A DNA stretch of 20,772 nt, from contig CAYOBW010000119.1 in assembly GCA_964402115.1 (NCBI GenBank), positions 1-20,772 of the forward strand, given 5' to 3'. The position numbers and the translations under genes were made by a program. This document shows positions 13,167 to 20,772 of this stretch, in pieces. Numbering within the stretch: position 1 is the stretch's first letter; each line of letters starts with the position of its first letter. The notes under the pieces are model-generated. The model made no database searches. It was not told where the DNA came from and was given only the letters and a program-made list of their open reading frames with translations. This stretch comes from CAYOBW01 sp964402115. Lineage in GTDB: Bacteria > Verrucomicrobiota > Kiritimatiellia > UBA8416 > CAYOBW01.

Positions 13167-16094
13167 TCACTTCTGCCCGTCGAAATAGTCCGCCAGCCCG
13201 TAGACCTGCCGGTTCAGCGGCCGCATCCGCTCCAGCAGTTCCTTGTACGGCTCATACCGCACGGTGACGATGCCCTTGTTGGAATCGCGGTTGGACGGGT
13301 CCGTGCTGGTGTCCGCGGGATCGTTGTCCATGTACTTGAACCAGTGCCAGCCGACGCACGTCCGCGCTTCGAGCAGGGCGAGGGTGAAGTTCTGGTAGAA
13401 CCAGCCCCGGTCCGCCTGCGTGCGCACGATCCAGCCGGCGCCGGTCGTGTTGGGGAAAGGCGTGTCCGCGCCCTTGACGTAGAACTCCGTGATCATGCAC
13501 GGCTTGCCGGACCAGGCCGCCCAGTTCGCGAGATCCTGCGCGCGCGGCGTCCACGTGCTGTAGTAGTTCATCGCGATGACGTCGAGATGGCGGCCGGCCG
13601 CCTCCCAGACCGCGCGCCGCTCGCGCACCGGCCCGTGGAAGCGCGGCCCGAGGCAGAGGTGGTGCGGATCGTAACGCCGAATGGCCGCCGTGGTGCAGCG
13701 CAGGTAGACGTCGTAGACGTGGCCGAGAAACGCCTCGCGGTCCTCGGCCGTCACCGCCTCGACGGTCACGTTGGTCCCCCGGCGGGCGCGCAGCCAGTCC
13801 CACGCCGCACCCCGCAGCGGCGCCAGCGCGCGGTCGGCGGCGGCGAAGGCGAGCGCGTTGTCGAGCATCTTCGGCGAGGCGGGCAGCTCGTTGTCGGAGT
13901 AGTAGCCGAGCAGCCACCGGTCGGCGGCGTTCGCGTCCAGCTTCCGGCAACGCTCCTCGCAGAAGGCCGCGAAGTCGGGGTGCAGCGCGGGAATGCAGTC
14001 GCCCGCGAACCCGGTGTGCCCCGGCTGCTGGTGCGTGAGGCCCAGCTGGCCCCCGAAATCGGCGGCGAGCCGGAGGGAGATGGTGTAGACCGACGGCGTC
14101 GGCGCCTGGCGGAGCGCTTCGCCATCCGACCACCCGCCGGTCCCGTTGAACCCATTCCCGCGCAGGAGTTCCTGCGTGGCCCCGGCCCAGCGCGCCTTGT
14201 CGCCGAAAAGCCGCGCGAAGGACTCGCGCGAGCCGTACTGGGCGCGCGACGTGACGCTCGCCACCCCGACGTGCAGGAACAGGCCGCCGTCGGGATCCAC
14301 GAGCCACCAGCGCCCGCCCTCGCGCTGCACGCGGAAATAGCCGGTGGCCGTCACGCGCCGGTCGGTGCGCCCGCCGTAGACGTTCAGCGGCACCGCGGAG
14401 GTGCGGAAGCCGGCCAGGTCCTCCAGCCGACGGGTCGGGTACGACTCCCACGCCTCTTTCCGCGAGTTGCTCTTCGCCTCCACCCTGATGTCGGCGCGGG
14501 CGCTGCCGGCACCCAGCAGGGTCGCCAGCAGGAGCAGCGGCAGCGCCCGCGCGCCGGCCTTGTTCGCCCGCCTGCGCCCGCCCGCCCCCTGGCCATCCTT
14601 GCCGACCGCGCCGTCCGGGCCGACGCCGTTCGGCCCCGGCCCGTCGAATTGCTTCCAGTACTGCGCCTTGAACGGGTTGACCGCGGGCGCCGTCTTGTGG
14701 GCGTCTTCGTTCTCCAGGCACGGCAGCACCGCCGCCCACCACGCGTCATACGCCGCATCGAGCCGCACCACCACGTCCGGTTTCTTTGCGGCGAGATCGG
14801 CGCCTTCGCCGGGGTCGGCCACCAGGTCGTACAGCTGCCACCCGCCCTTCCCGCGCACTTGCAGGTACTGCTGCCAGCGCACGCTGCATTCACCGTACTT
14901 GACCGGAGCGGTTCCCGGCGCCCAGCGTCCGACGTGGGTAAAGAGCATGCGGTCCGGATGCCAGGGGGCCTGCGCGTCGCCCAGCAGGGGCACGAGGCTG
15001 AAACCGTCGAAGCCCGCCGCCACGGCGGGCGCCACCGCAGCCCTGGCCAGTTCAGCCAGGGTCGGGAAGAGATCGAGGTGCGCCGTCAGCGCGTGGCGGG
15101 CGCCCGGCCGCAGCGTGCCCGGCCAGCGCCAGAGCGACATCCCCCGCGTGCCGCCGTTGAAGGCGCTCCCCTTCTGGCCGCGCATCCCGGCATTCCAGAT
15201 CTTGCAGCCGGCCGTGCCGCCGTTGTCGTTCATGAAAATGACCAGCGTCTCGCCTTCAAGCCCGAGGGACTTCAACTGGTCAAGCAACGCGCCCACGTTC
15301 TCGTCAATGTTGGAGATCATGCCGAAAAACGACGCCACTGCCGGCGGCACCTTGCCCGCGTACAGGGCCTCGTACCGCGGGGGGCAGTGCAGCGGCCCGT
15401 GGGGCGCGTTGGGTGTCACCATGGCGAAGAACGGCGCGCGCCCCTTCACGCCCGCGATCCACTCGCGGGCGCGGCCGAAGAACACGTCGGTGCAATAGCC
15501 GGACGTCTTCACGAACGTGCCGTTGTGCTTGACCACGGGGTCGAAGTACGAGTTGCCGGGCGCGTCGCCGCAGGTGCCAGGGTAGGTCTGCCCGATGCCG
15601 CCGGCGCCGTGAATGAAGACCTCGTCGAAGCCGCGCTTGTCGGGCTGGTAGGCGTCCTCGTCGCCGAGGTGCCACTTGCCGAAAATGCCGGTCGCGTAGC
15701 CGGCGGCCTTGAGCACCTGCGCGAGCGTCGTCGTGCGCAGGCTCATCCGCTCGCGCTCGTGGATGGTGTGCGTGACCCCGTTCTTGAACTCGTGCTTGCC
15801 CGAGAGGATGCTGCTGCGGGTCGGCGCGCACGTCGGGCTGACGTGGAAGTCCTCGAAGCGCACAGCCTCGTCGTAGAAGCGGTCGAGGCGGGGCGTCTGG
15901 ATGACCGGGTTCCCGTTGCGCCCGAGGTCACCGTAGCCCTGGTCGTCCGTCAGAATCAGGATGATGTTCGGGCGCCGGCCCGCGAGCGGGGCGGCCGAAG
16001 CCGCGCCCGGCGCATCCGCCGCCCGCAGCCAGTCCGGCACAAGCGCCGCGCCCGTCAAGGCGCCGGCGCAGCGGAGAAAGTCACGTCTTTGCAT
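13167..16094 (-). CDS. Tat-exported sulfatase fused in frame to an agarase-like (GH50/clan GH-A) glycosidase
   Basis: The protein has 975 residues. Residues 1-30 form a Tat-type signal (MQRRDFLRCAG). The type I sulfatase (about 42-480) has the metal motif LTDDQGYGD, the formylglycine site CAPTR with Cys89, GKWH and NDNGGT. Its usual C-terminal end (NEDAH...NPFKAQYWKQF) is present. Next comes a linker with RRRANK and a hydrophobic run LPLLLLATLLGAG ending in SARA (about 507-534), which reads as a second signal peptide. The glycosidase (about 535-975) opens with WWLVDPDGGLFLHVGV and has YYSDNEL (Glu736, likely acid/base) and MITEFY (Glu870, likely nucleophile), as in GH50 agarases. The ATG at 16094 is chosen because GAGG (16101-16104, minus strand) lies 6 bases upstream; a TTG at 16106 is the only longer option. 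It follows the other sulfatase gene by 37 bases. A single-base or lost-stop error cannot be excluded. Confidence 0.85.
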   Translation of the reverse strand: MQRRDFLRCAGALTGAALVPDWLRAADAPGAASAAPLAGRRPNIILILTDDQGYGDLGRNGNPVIQTPRLDRFYDEAVRFEDFHVSPTCAPTRSSILSGKHEFKNGVTHTIHERERMSLRTTTLAQVLKAAGYATGIFGKWHLGDEDAYQPDKRGFDEVFIHGAGGIGQTYPGTCGDAPGNSYFDPVVKHNGTFVKTSGYCTDVFFGRAREWIAGVKGRAPFFAMVTPNAPHGPLHCPPRYEALYAGKVPPAVASFFGMISNIDENVGALLDQLKSLGLEGETLVIFMNDNGGTAGCKIWNAGMRGQKGSAFNGGTRGMSLWRWPGTLRPGARHALTAHLDLFPTLAELARAAVAPAVAAGFDGFSLVPLLGDAQAPWHPDRMLFTHVGRWAPGTAPVKYGECSVRWQQYLQVRGKGGWQLYDLVADPGEGADLAAKKPDVVVRLDAAYDAWWAAVLPCLENEDAHKTAPAVNPFKAQYWKQFDGPGPNGVGPDGAVGKDGQGAGGRRRANKAGARALPLLLLATLLGAGSARADIRVEAKSNSRKEAWESYPTRRLEDLAGFRTSAVPLNVYGGRTDRRVTATGYFRVQREGGRWWLVDPDGGLFLHVGVASVTSRAQYGSRESFARLFGDKARWAGATQELLRGNGFNGTGGWSDGEALRQAPTPSVYTISLRLAADFGGQLGLTHQQPGHTGFAGDCIPALHPDFAAFCEERCRKLDANAADRWLLGYYSDNELPASPKMLDNALAFAAADRALAPLRGAAWDWLRARRGTNVTVEAVTAEDREAFLGHVYDVYLRCTTAAIRRYDPHHLCLGPRFHGPVRERRAVWEAAGRHLDVIAMNYYSTWTPRAQDLANWAAWSGKPCMITEFYVKGADTPFPNTTGAGWIVRTQADRGWFYQNFTLALLEARTCVGWHWFKYMDNDPADTSTDPSNRDSNKGIVTVRYEPYKELLERMRPLNRQVYGLADYFDGQK

Positions 16095-16131
16095 GGGGAT
16101 CCTCAAGTTATGCCTACGTTCTTGTCTGCAT

Positions 16132-17481
16132 TCAACGGGCCTTGTTCTTTCCGGCGGGTTTCGCGGCCTTGCGGCCGCCAGCGCCGGGGAAGGCGGGAGG
16201 GATCAGCTCGCGGTTCCACGCGTCGAAAGCGGCGGCCAGCCGTTGCAGGGTTTCCGGCTGCGCGGCGGCGAGGTTCTTCGTCTCGCCGATGTCGTCGTCC
16301 AGCTGGTAGAGCTCGTTGGTCGTCCCTGCGCGCACCAGCTTCCACGGCCCCTCGCGCACGGCCCCGCGCGCGCCGCTGCGCCAGAACAGCCGCTCGTGCG
16401 GCGCGCCCTTCTTTTCGCCGGCCAGGTACGGGAGCAGGTTCACGCTGTCGTACGTCCGGTCCGTCGGCATGACCGCGCCGGCCGCGGCCAGCGCGGTGGC
16501 GAGCACGTCCACGCTGCTCACCGGGAGCGCGTACGTCTTCCCCTCCGGCAGGCGCCCCGGCCAGCTCACCAGGAACGGCACGCGCACGCCCCCTTCGTAC
16601 GTGCTGCCCTTGTGGCCGCGCAGCGGTGCGTTGTCGGCGCCGGCGATGTTCGGCCCCCCGTTGTCGCTGAAGAAGAAGACGAGGGTGCGCCGCTCCTGGC
16701 CGCTGGCGCGCAGGGCGCCCAGCACCTCGCCAATGGCGTCGTCCATGAGGCTGATCTGCGCCACGTAGGCCCGGTGCTGCGGGTTGGCGATCGCCGCGAA
16801 GGCGGCCAGCCGCTCCGGGGGCGGCTCGTGCGGCGTGTGCGGCGCGTTGAAGGCGAGGTAGAGGAACCAGGGCTCGGCGCGATGCCGCTGAATGAAGGCG
16901 GCGCCCTCGTGGCCGAAGGCCGCGGTGAGATGCGGCGGGGTCTCGACGGGTACGCCGTCGCGCTCGATGGGCACCTGGTACTCGACCTGCACGTTGGTCT
17001 GCCACCCCCGGTAGCGGTGCCCGCCGCCGATGAAGCCGTAGGTTTCCATGAACCCGCGCTGCGGCGGACGGAACTCGGGCGCGGCGCCGAGATGCCACTT
17101 CCCGACCCAGCCGGTCACGTAGCCGGCCGCGCGCAGGTGTTCCGGCAGCAGTTTCTCGCTCGTCGGCAACCCCTCCCGGTGGTCCGCCGGATCGTAGAAC
17201 GGGTTGTTCTCGTGCCCGAACCGCTGCTGGTAGCGCCCCGTCATCAACCCCGCCCGCGTGGGACTGCAGAAGGGGTGCGTCACGTAGCCGCTCGTGCAGC
17301 GCAACCCCGCCTGCGCCAAACGGTCAAGGTGCGGGGTCGGGACTTCCTTGCTGCCCTGGAATCCGGCATCGGCATAGCCCTGATCGTCGGAAACGATCAG
17401 CAGTACGTTGGGTTTGTCGACGGCCAGAGTCGCGCCGCCGAGACCTACGGCGGCGCACAGTGTCAGCAGTTGAGCGCGCAT
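16132..17481 (-). CDS. Secreted type I sulfatase
   Basis: The protein has 449 residues. A Sec signal peptide covers about 1-20 (ending near ATLAVDKPN). The metal-binding motif VSDDQGYAD follows, then the formylglycine motif CSPTR with Cys72, GKWHLG, NAPHTPHEPP, the second metal motif FSDNGGP and GHKGSTYEGG with the active-site Lys. The length is normal for the family. It hydrolyses sulfate esters, most likely on a carbohydrate given its neighbours; a maturation enzyme must convert the Cys, and none lies in the window. The ATG at 17481 is preferred because GGGGAG (17489-17494, minus strand) sits 7 bases ahead; the longer form would need a GTG at 17496 that overlaps this site. The C-terminus is Lys/Gly-rich. 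A weak TTGACC-N17-TAACCG pattern lies upstream (17544-17572). Confidence 0.95.
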   Translation of the reverse strand: MRAQLLTLCAAVGLGGATLAVDKPNVLLIVSDDQGYADAGFQGSKEVPTPHLDRLAQAGLRCTSGYVTHPFCSPTRAGLMTGRYQQRFGHENNPFYDPADHREGLPTSEKLLPEHLRAAGYVTGWVGKWHLGAAPEFRPPQRGFMETYGFIGGGHRYRGWQTNVQVEYQVPIERDGVPVETPPHLTAAFGHEGAAFIQRHRAEPWFLYLAFNAPHTPHEPPPERLAAFAAIANPQHRAYVAQISLMDDAIGEVLGALRASGQERRTLVFFFSDNGGPNIAGADNAPLRGHKGSTYEGGVRVPFLVSWPGRLPEGKTYALPVSSVDVLATALAAAGAVMPTDRTYDSVNLLPYLAGEKKGAPHERLFWRSGARGAVREGPWKLVRAGTTNELYQLDDDIGETKNLAAAQPETLQRLAAAFDAWNRELIPPAFPGAGGRKAAKPAGKNKAR

Positions 17482-17543
17482 GCGTTTTCTCCCCACCCCC
17501 GCGCCGGCTGGTCACCTCCCCGCCGCCCGCCAAGGTGTCCGTC

Positions 17544-17572
17544 CGGTTACCCCAACACCGCGGCAAGGTCAA
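17544..17572 (-). promoter_or_regulatory. Possible weak promoter of the sulfatase pair
   Basis: On the minus strand TTGACC (17567-17572) matches the -35 consensus at 5 of 6 positions. Exactly 17 bases later comes TAACCG (17544-17549), a poor -10 element with only TA conserved. It sits in the 104-base gap after the large glycosidase-like gene and ahead of the sulfatase start at 17481. It could let the two sulfatase genes be transcribed apart from the upstream gene, but read-through from upstream is just as possible. Confidence 0.22.
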
Positions 17573-17585
17573 GCGGTTTCGTGAC

Positions 17586-20549
17586 TCACGGCCCCGGCAC
17601 AATCAGCGGCTCGCCTTCCGTCATGAACTGGACTTCCAGCCACGGCTGCGCCTGCGTCCCGCCCGTGCTGACGGAGACCGGAGCCCAACCGGCCGGCATC
17701 ACGAAGTCCCGCTTCTCCACCGGCAGCTCGCGGACCTTGACCCAGTTCTCGTCGCAGACCGCGGCTGTCCCGCCACCGTCGTATTGCAGGTACTGGCCGC
17801 TGGCGACGGCGCCCCTCACGGTCAGCACCCCGGGGCCCGTGCGAATGACAGGGTTCTCGAGCACGGCGGGGATCTCCGCAAGCGCCGCGAGTCCTTCCAC
17901 GCGCACGGCCGCCGCGTTGCATGACGGCGGCAGGAACCCGAATCCCAGCCGGCACCAGCGCTGGCGGGCGTAGTCCGTGCGCTTGGTGTCCATGCGCCAG
18001 CCCCAGGATCCGGATGCCCAGGACACTTCCCCGTTGGGAATCTCGATGTCCCGCGTGCCCTGGAAATCGATCGGCACGATATAGTCGCGCCCCGCGATTG
18101 CGAACACCAGGAGCGCGCCGCTGCCGTCCCCCGTCACACGCATCCCGATGCCGCGCCGTGCCGTCAGGTCCAGCGTCGCGCTCCATTCCGGCAGGCGGTT
18201 CACGTCAGCCCAAAGCCCCGCGGCGCCGGGGTTCCCGGCCTGCAGGCACAGGGCCGGCCCCTCTGCGGTCACGGCGGTCCGCAGCGAAGCATCCGCCGGC
18301 AGGCGCAGATCGGCGAGGGCGGGCTGCAGGCGCAGATTCGGCGCCGCGCTGGCGGTCCCTCCAGCCTGGCCATCATTGGCGGCCGTGAACGCGTCGACCG
18401 CCGGACCGGCCGGCGCCGGTTTGCCCCGCGCGTCTTTCAGCGGCGCCGACGGCCCACGCGGATCGAAGGCCCACAGCACGCGCATGGTGAATTTCGCCGG
18501 TTGCGCCGCGAACGGATTCTCCAGCAGCAGCGCCTCGCCCGGCTTCACGTACTGCCGGGGCGAAACAGCGCCGTGCTCCTGCCCCTGCTGCCAGGCGATG
18601 TCGCCGCTCTTGCGGGTCAGCACGCAGACGGGCACGATCCGATACCCATCCGCCTCCTTGCGCACGGTCTGCACGAAACGGGAAACGACATGGCGGCTGC
18701 GTTCCGGCAGGCGGCTGCCGGTCTCGCCGAAGCTCGCGTCGATCTTCGCGCGCTGGTCGTCCGTCAGCCGCGCACTGACAGCCTTCCAGTTCAACAGCGT
18801 CTCGACCAGGCGGTCGGACAGGCCGTGCGCCCTGAGCGCGCGGTCGGACACGGCGAACATGGGTTCGGGCTTGCACAGGCCCAGCGCGCCGCCGAGATGG
18901 CCCTGGCTCAGGACGAAGTTCGCGTCGAGCAGCGTGCTGGCAATGCGTGAAGCCGAGGCGAGTTGCACCGGCGCGCTCCAGTTCCCGTGCGTGAACCGGC
19001 AGGCGCCGCGGAGCAGCCGCTGCGTGCTGTTGAAGCGGTACTCGAAGTTGCAGCGGGGCGCCTGCCCGCTGCTGTCGTGCGCCGTGACGGGGTGATCGAC
19101 ACCCTGGTAAACCAGCGTCGCGAACTTCCGGTAGCCCCAGCGCCCGTTGTACGCGTGGATTTCCGCGCCGTCGTATTCGGTGTGCGCAATGCCGCAGCGG
19201 TTGACGAGCCCCGCGTAGCCGGCGGCGATTTCGGCGAGCAGGGTCGAGTCGTTGTCGGGGACGAAGTTCTGCCCATAGGCGGCCACGAGGCCCTCGGCTT
19301 CACTGTCTTGCGCGTGTGCGACCGCCCTGGTCCTGAACTGCCCGCGCGCGCAGCCCTTCAGCAGCCAGGTGGCGGCCTCGGTCCGCTCGAACGCCCCGAC
19401 GCGGACGATTTCGTCCTCAAGGCGCACGTAGGAGGTCTCGAAGCAGGAGTCGGCAAAGGCGGGCGGCCAGACGGAGCCGGCCGCGGGCGTGAACGGGATG
19501 TCGCGAACGTCGGCGCCGACCGGCTCCGCCAGCAGGCCGCGCACCCACCCCGCCAGGCGGCGGTCGGGCTTCGCGCCAACATACGTCGGGTCGTTCCGGC
19601 CGATGCCACCGCTGACGTAGTGGAGGTTCAGCCGCATGCCTTTTGAGCGCACTGATTCCGAGAAGGCGCGCAGATCGTCCTCGCCGTTTGGGAAGATCTT
19701 CCGGTTGACGTGGACGTTGCCGTGGTCGTCGGGCCAGAAGTTGTCCGTCCGCCAGGTCTGCGTGAAGAGGTAGATCTCCCTGATGCGCGCCTTTTCGGCC
19801 CAGCCCAGTCCGGCGCGGAGTTCCTCGATGCTGTCACCCTCGAGGATCATCTGGCTGCGGTCCGCGAACGTTCGCTGCCAGTCGGCGAGCCACGCGCGCG
19901 CCCGGTCGAGGGTCCACCCGGCCGGGACCTGCGGATGCGCCAACTTCTCGCCGACCCAGACGTGCAGGAGCGTCTCGTCCTCGTCGGCCTCGTCCTGTCG
20001 CACCAGAAGCGCAAGGCCGCCGAGGGGGTCACCCGGCGTGCGGTGCCAGAGATCGTCCCAGTGCGCCCGCACGCCGTAGGACTCGTTCCCGACGCGCGTC
20101 ATGTAGTCGAGTTCGGTCAGGCGCACGCGCGCGCTTCCGTTCAGCTCGAGGTGCAGTGCCGTACCGCGCCTGGCCGGGATGCCGTCCACGGATTCGATGC
20201 GCAGGGCGAGGTAACGCGGCGCCGCGCGCACACCGAAGACCACTGTCTGCCGACCGTCCTCCGAGCGCGCCGTCAAACGCCCGTCCGCTCCGGTCGTGAC
20301 ACGCTTCAGCGGCACGCGTTTGCGATCGGCATCGACGAGGAAGAACCCTGCGCCGGGGTTCTGGACGTTCAGGAGTTCCTCGTCCCCGGGCAGGGTGCGC
20401 AGCGAGGCGGGCCTCCCGTCCTCGCCGAACCGCAGGCGGAAGCGTTCCGTCTGCAGCTCCGCCGGGCCGCCCCGGGCGGACATCCCCGCCAGCGCCGGCA
20501 GGAGGAGGGCAAGAACGATGTGTCTGCGTTTCCTCTTACTCGTAATCAT
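17586..20549 (-). CDS. Secreted large glycoside hydrolase-like protein, family not recognised
   Basis: The protein has 987 residues with a Sec signal peptide (MITSKRKRRHIVLALLLPALAG). Residues about 30-225 are beta-rich, like the N-terminal supersandwich of GH31/GH36-type enzymes. Residues about 230-600 look like a TIM barrel: strands include REIYLFTQTW, MRLNLHYVSGGIG and IAHTEYDGAEIHAY (about 455-466), where the YDGAE acids may be catalytic. Between the strands lies a small beta insert (about 365-434) with EDEIVRVGAF and KGCARGQFRTRAVAHA. Residues about 725-987 are beta-sandwich, probably carbohydrate-binding. I cannot name a CAZy family. The ATG at 20549 is preferred because the signal peptide starts there; an in-frame ATG at 20597 would add 16 residues ahead of it. 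No clear ribosome binding site is seen. It heads the minus-strand run of sulfatases and glycosidases, which supports a role in sulfated polysaccharide breakdown. Confidence 0.8.
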   Translation of the reverse strand: MITSKRKRRHIVLALLLPALAGMSARGGPAELQTERFRLRFGEDGRPASLRTLPGDEELLNVQNPGAGFFLVDADRKRVPLKRVTTGADGRLTARSEDGRQTVVFGVRAAPRYLALRIESVDGIPARRGTALHLELNGSARVRLTELDYMTRVGNESYGVRAHWDDLWHRTPGDPLGGLALLVRQDEADEDETLLHVWVGEKLAHPQVPAGWTLDRARAWLADWQRTFADRSQMILEGDSIEELRAGLGWAEKARIREIYLFTQTWRTDNFWPDDHGNVHVNRKIFPNGEDDLRAFSESVRSKGMRLNLHYVSGGIGRNDPTYVGAKPDRRLAGWVRGLLAEPVGADVRDIPFTPAAGSVWPPAFADSCFETSYVRLEDEIVRVGAFERTEAATWLLKGCARGQFRTRAVAHAQDSEAEGLVAAYGQNFVPDNDSTLLAEIAAGYAGLVNRCGIAHTEYDGAEIHAYNGRWGYRKFATLVYQGVDHPVTAHDSSGQAPRCNFEYRFNSTQRLLRGACRFTHGNWSAPVQLASASRIASTLLDANFVLSQGHLGGALGLCKPEPMFAVSDRALRAHGLSDRLVETLLNWKAVSARLTDDQRAKIDASFGETGSRLPERSRHVVSRFVQTVRKEADGYRIVPVCVLTRKSGDIAWQQGQEHGAVSPRQYVKPGEALLLENPFAAQPAKFTMRVLWAFDPRGPSAPLKDARGKPAPAGPAVDAFTAANDGQAGGTASAAPNLRLQPALADLRLPADASLRTAVTAEGPALCLQAGNPGAAGLWADVNRLPEWSATLDLTARRGIGMRVTGDGSGALLVFAIAGRDYIVPIDFQGTRDIEIPNGEVSWASGSWGWRMDTKRTDYARQRWCRLGFGFLPPSCNAAAVRVEGLAALAEIPAVLENPVIRTGPGVLTVRGAVASGQYLQYDGGGTAAVCDENWVKVRELPVEKRDFVMPAGWAPVSVSTGGTQAQPWLEVQFMTEGEPLIVPGP

Positions 20550-20643
20550 AATCCGTCTCAGTCCCGACAAGGTGCCCGAACCGCGTTGGAAACGCAAACT
20601 CCGACATCGCGGAATGCCTCAGCAACACAGCGGGGCGATAATC

Positions 20644-20754
20644 CTAGAAACGGGAGTAGCCCTCCACTTTCTCTCTGCACATTCACAGCACTGTACCGGT
20701 GAGGACGAGGGCCTTTTGCCAGTCTCCCTCTCCCCGGCGGGGAGGGGGCCGGGG
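20644..20754 (-). repeat. 111-bp flanking repeat, right copy
   Basis: This is the inverted copy of 144-254, with no gaps and 10 differences over 111 bases. It begins with CTAG (20644-20647) and ends at the GC-rich hairpin near 20727-20748. It lies 94 bases upstream of the ATG of the large glycosidase-like gene. It could therefore carry or disrupt that gene's promoter; no promoter was recognised in it. The 94 bases between repeat and gene, and the last 18 bases of the window, hold nothing else I recognise. Confidence 0.9.
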
Positions 20755-20772
20755 TGAGGGGCCGCAGGCCCA

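Noticed and set aside
13143..16472. A 1109-codon open frame on the plus strand opposite the sulfatase genes
   Set aside because: The opposite strand encodes two sulfatases with intact active-site motifs. The plus-strand translation is low-complexity and has no family features.
20550..20660. A promoter for the large glycosidase-like gene, using TAGGAT at the repeat edge as -10
   Set aside because: No TTGACA-like element occurs at 16-18 bases upstream on the minus strand, and the rest of the gap offers no better pair.
1..20772. CRISPR arrays, tRNA or rRNA genes, transposases, integrases and toxin-antitoxin pairs
   Set aside because: I looked for regularly spaced repeats, cloverleaf-like segments and typical recombinase or small-gene pairs and found none. 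The flanking repeats alone are not enough to call a mobile element.

Overview
The window is GC-rich DNA of bacterial type and fits a free-living or gut polysaccharide degrader of the PVC superphylum, most likely Kiritimatiellota, Lentisphaerota, Verrucomicrobiota or Planctomycetota. The grounds are gene content only: two type I sulfatases, a GH78-like enzyme, a giant lamin-tail/CotH/DUF2341 secreted protein, a secreted NIPSNAP protein and a secreted sugar isomerase/epimerase-like protein. There is no rRNA, tRNA, CRISPR array, transposase, integrase, transporter or regulator in the window, so the assignment stays at the phylum-group level.

Layout. Positions 1-305 are non-coding and hold an imperfect inverted repeat (63-138) followed by a 111-bp repeat (144-254). 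Two minus-strand genes follow: a secreted TIM-barrel isomerase-like protein (306-1265) and a secreted zinc peptidase with an N-terminal beta-sandwich (1349-2701). A divergent intergenic region leads to two plus-strand genes: a 2263-residue multidomain CotH/LTD protein (2846-9637) and a NIPSNAP protein (9726-10529), each with a TTGAG-N17 promoter-like sequence. The rest runs on the minus strand, in transcription order: a 987-residue glycosidase-like protein (17586-20549), a sulfatase (16132-17481), a sulfatase fused in frame to an agarase-like glycoside hydrolase (13167-16094), and a GH78 alpha-L-rhamnosidase-like enzyme (10537-12897). A large 25-bp-arm inverted repeat lies between the last two. 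The 111-bp repeat recurs in inverted orientation at 20644-20754, so the whole eight-gene block is bracketed by it.

Working together. All eight predicted proteins begin with an export signal (six Sec-like, two Tat-like). The right half looks like a sulfated-polysaccharide breakdown set: sulfatases remove ester sulfate while GH78-like, agarase-like and unclassified TIM-barrel enzymes cut the sugar chain. No SusC/SusD-like or other uptake gene and no formylglycine-generating enzyme is present, so those functions must lie elsewhere. The left half (isomerase-like protein, peptidase, CotH/LTD protein, NIPSNAP protein) is less clearly tied to that job.

The observations most worth a second look are the buried signal peptide inside the sulfatase/glycosidase fusion, the inverted 111-bp repeats bracketing the block, a possibly leaderless GTG start on the giant gene, and the unclassified 987-residue enzyme with an insert in its putative TIM barrel.
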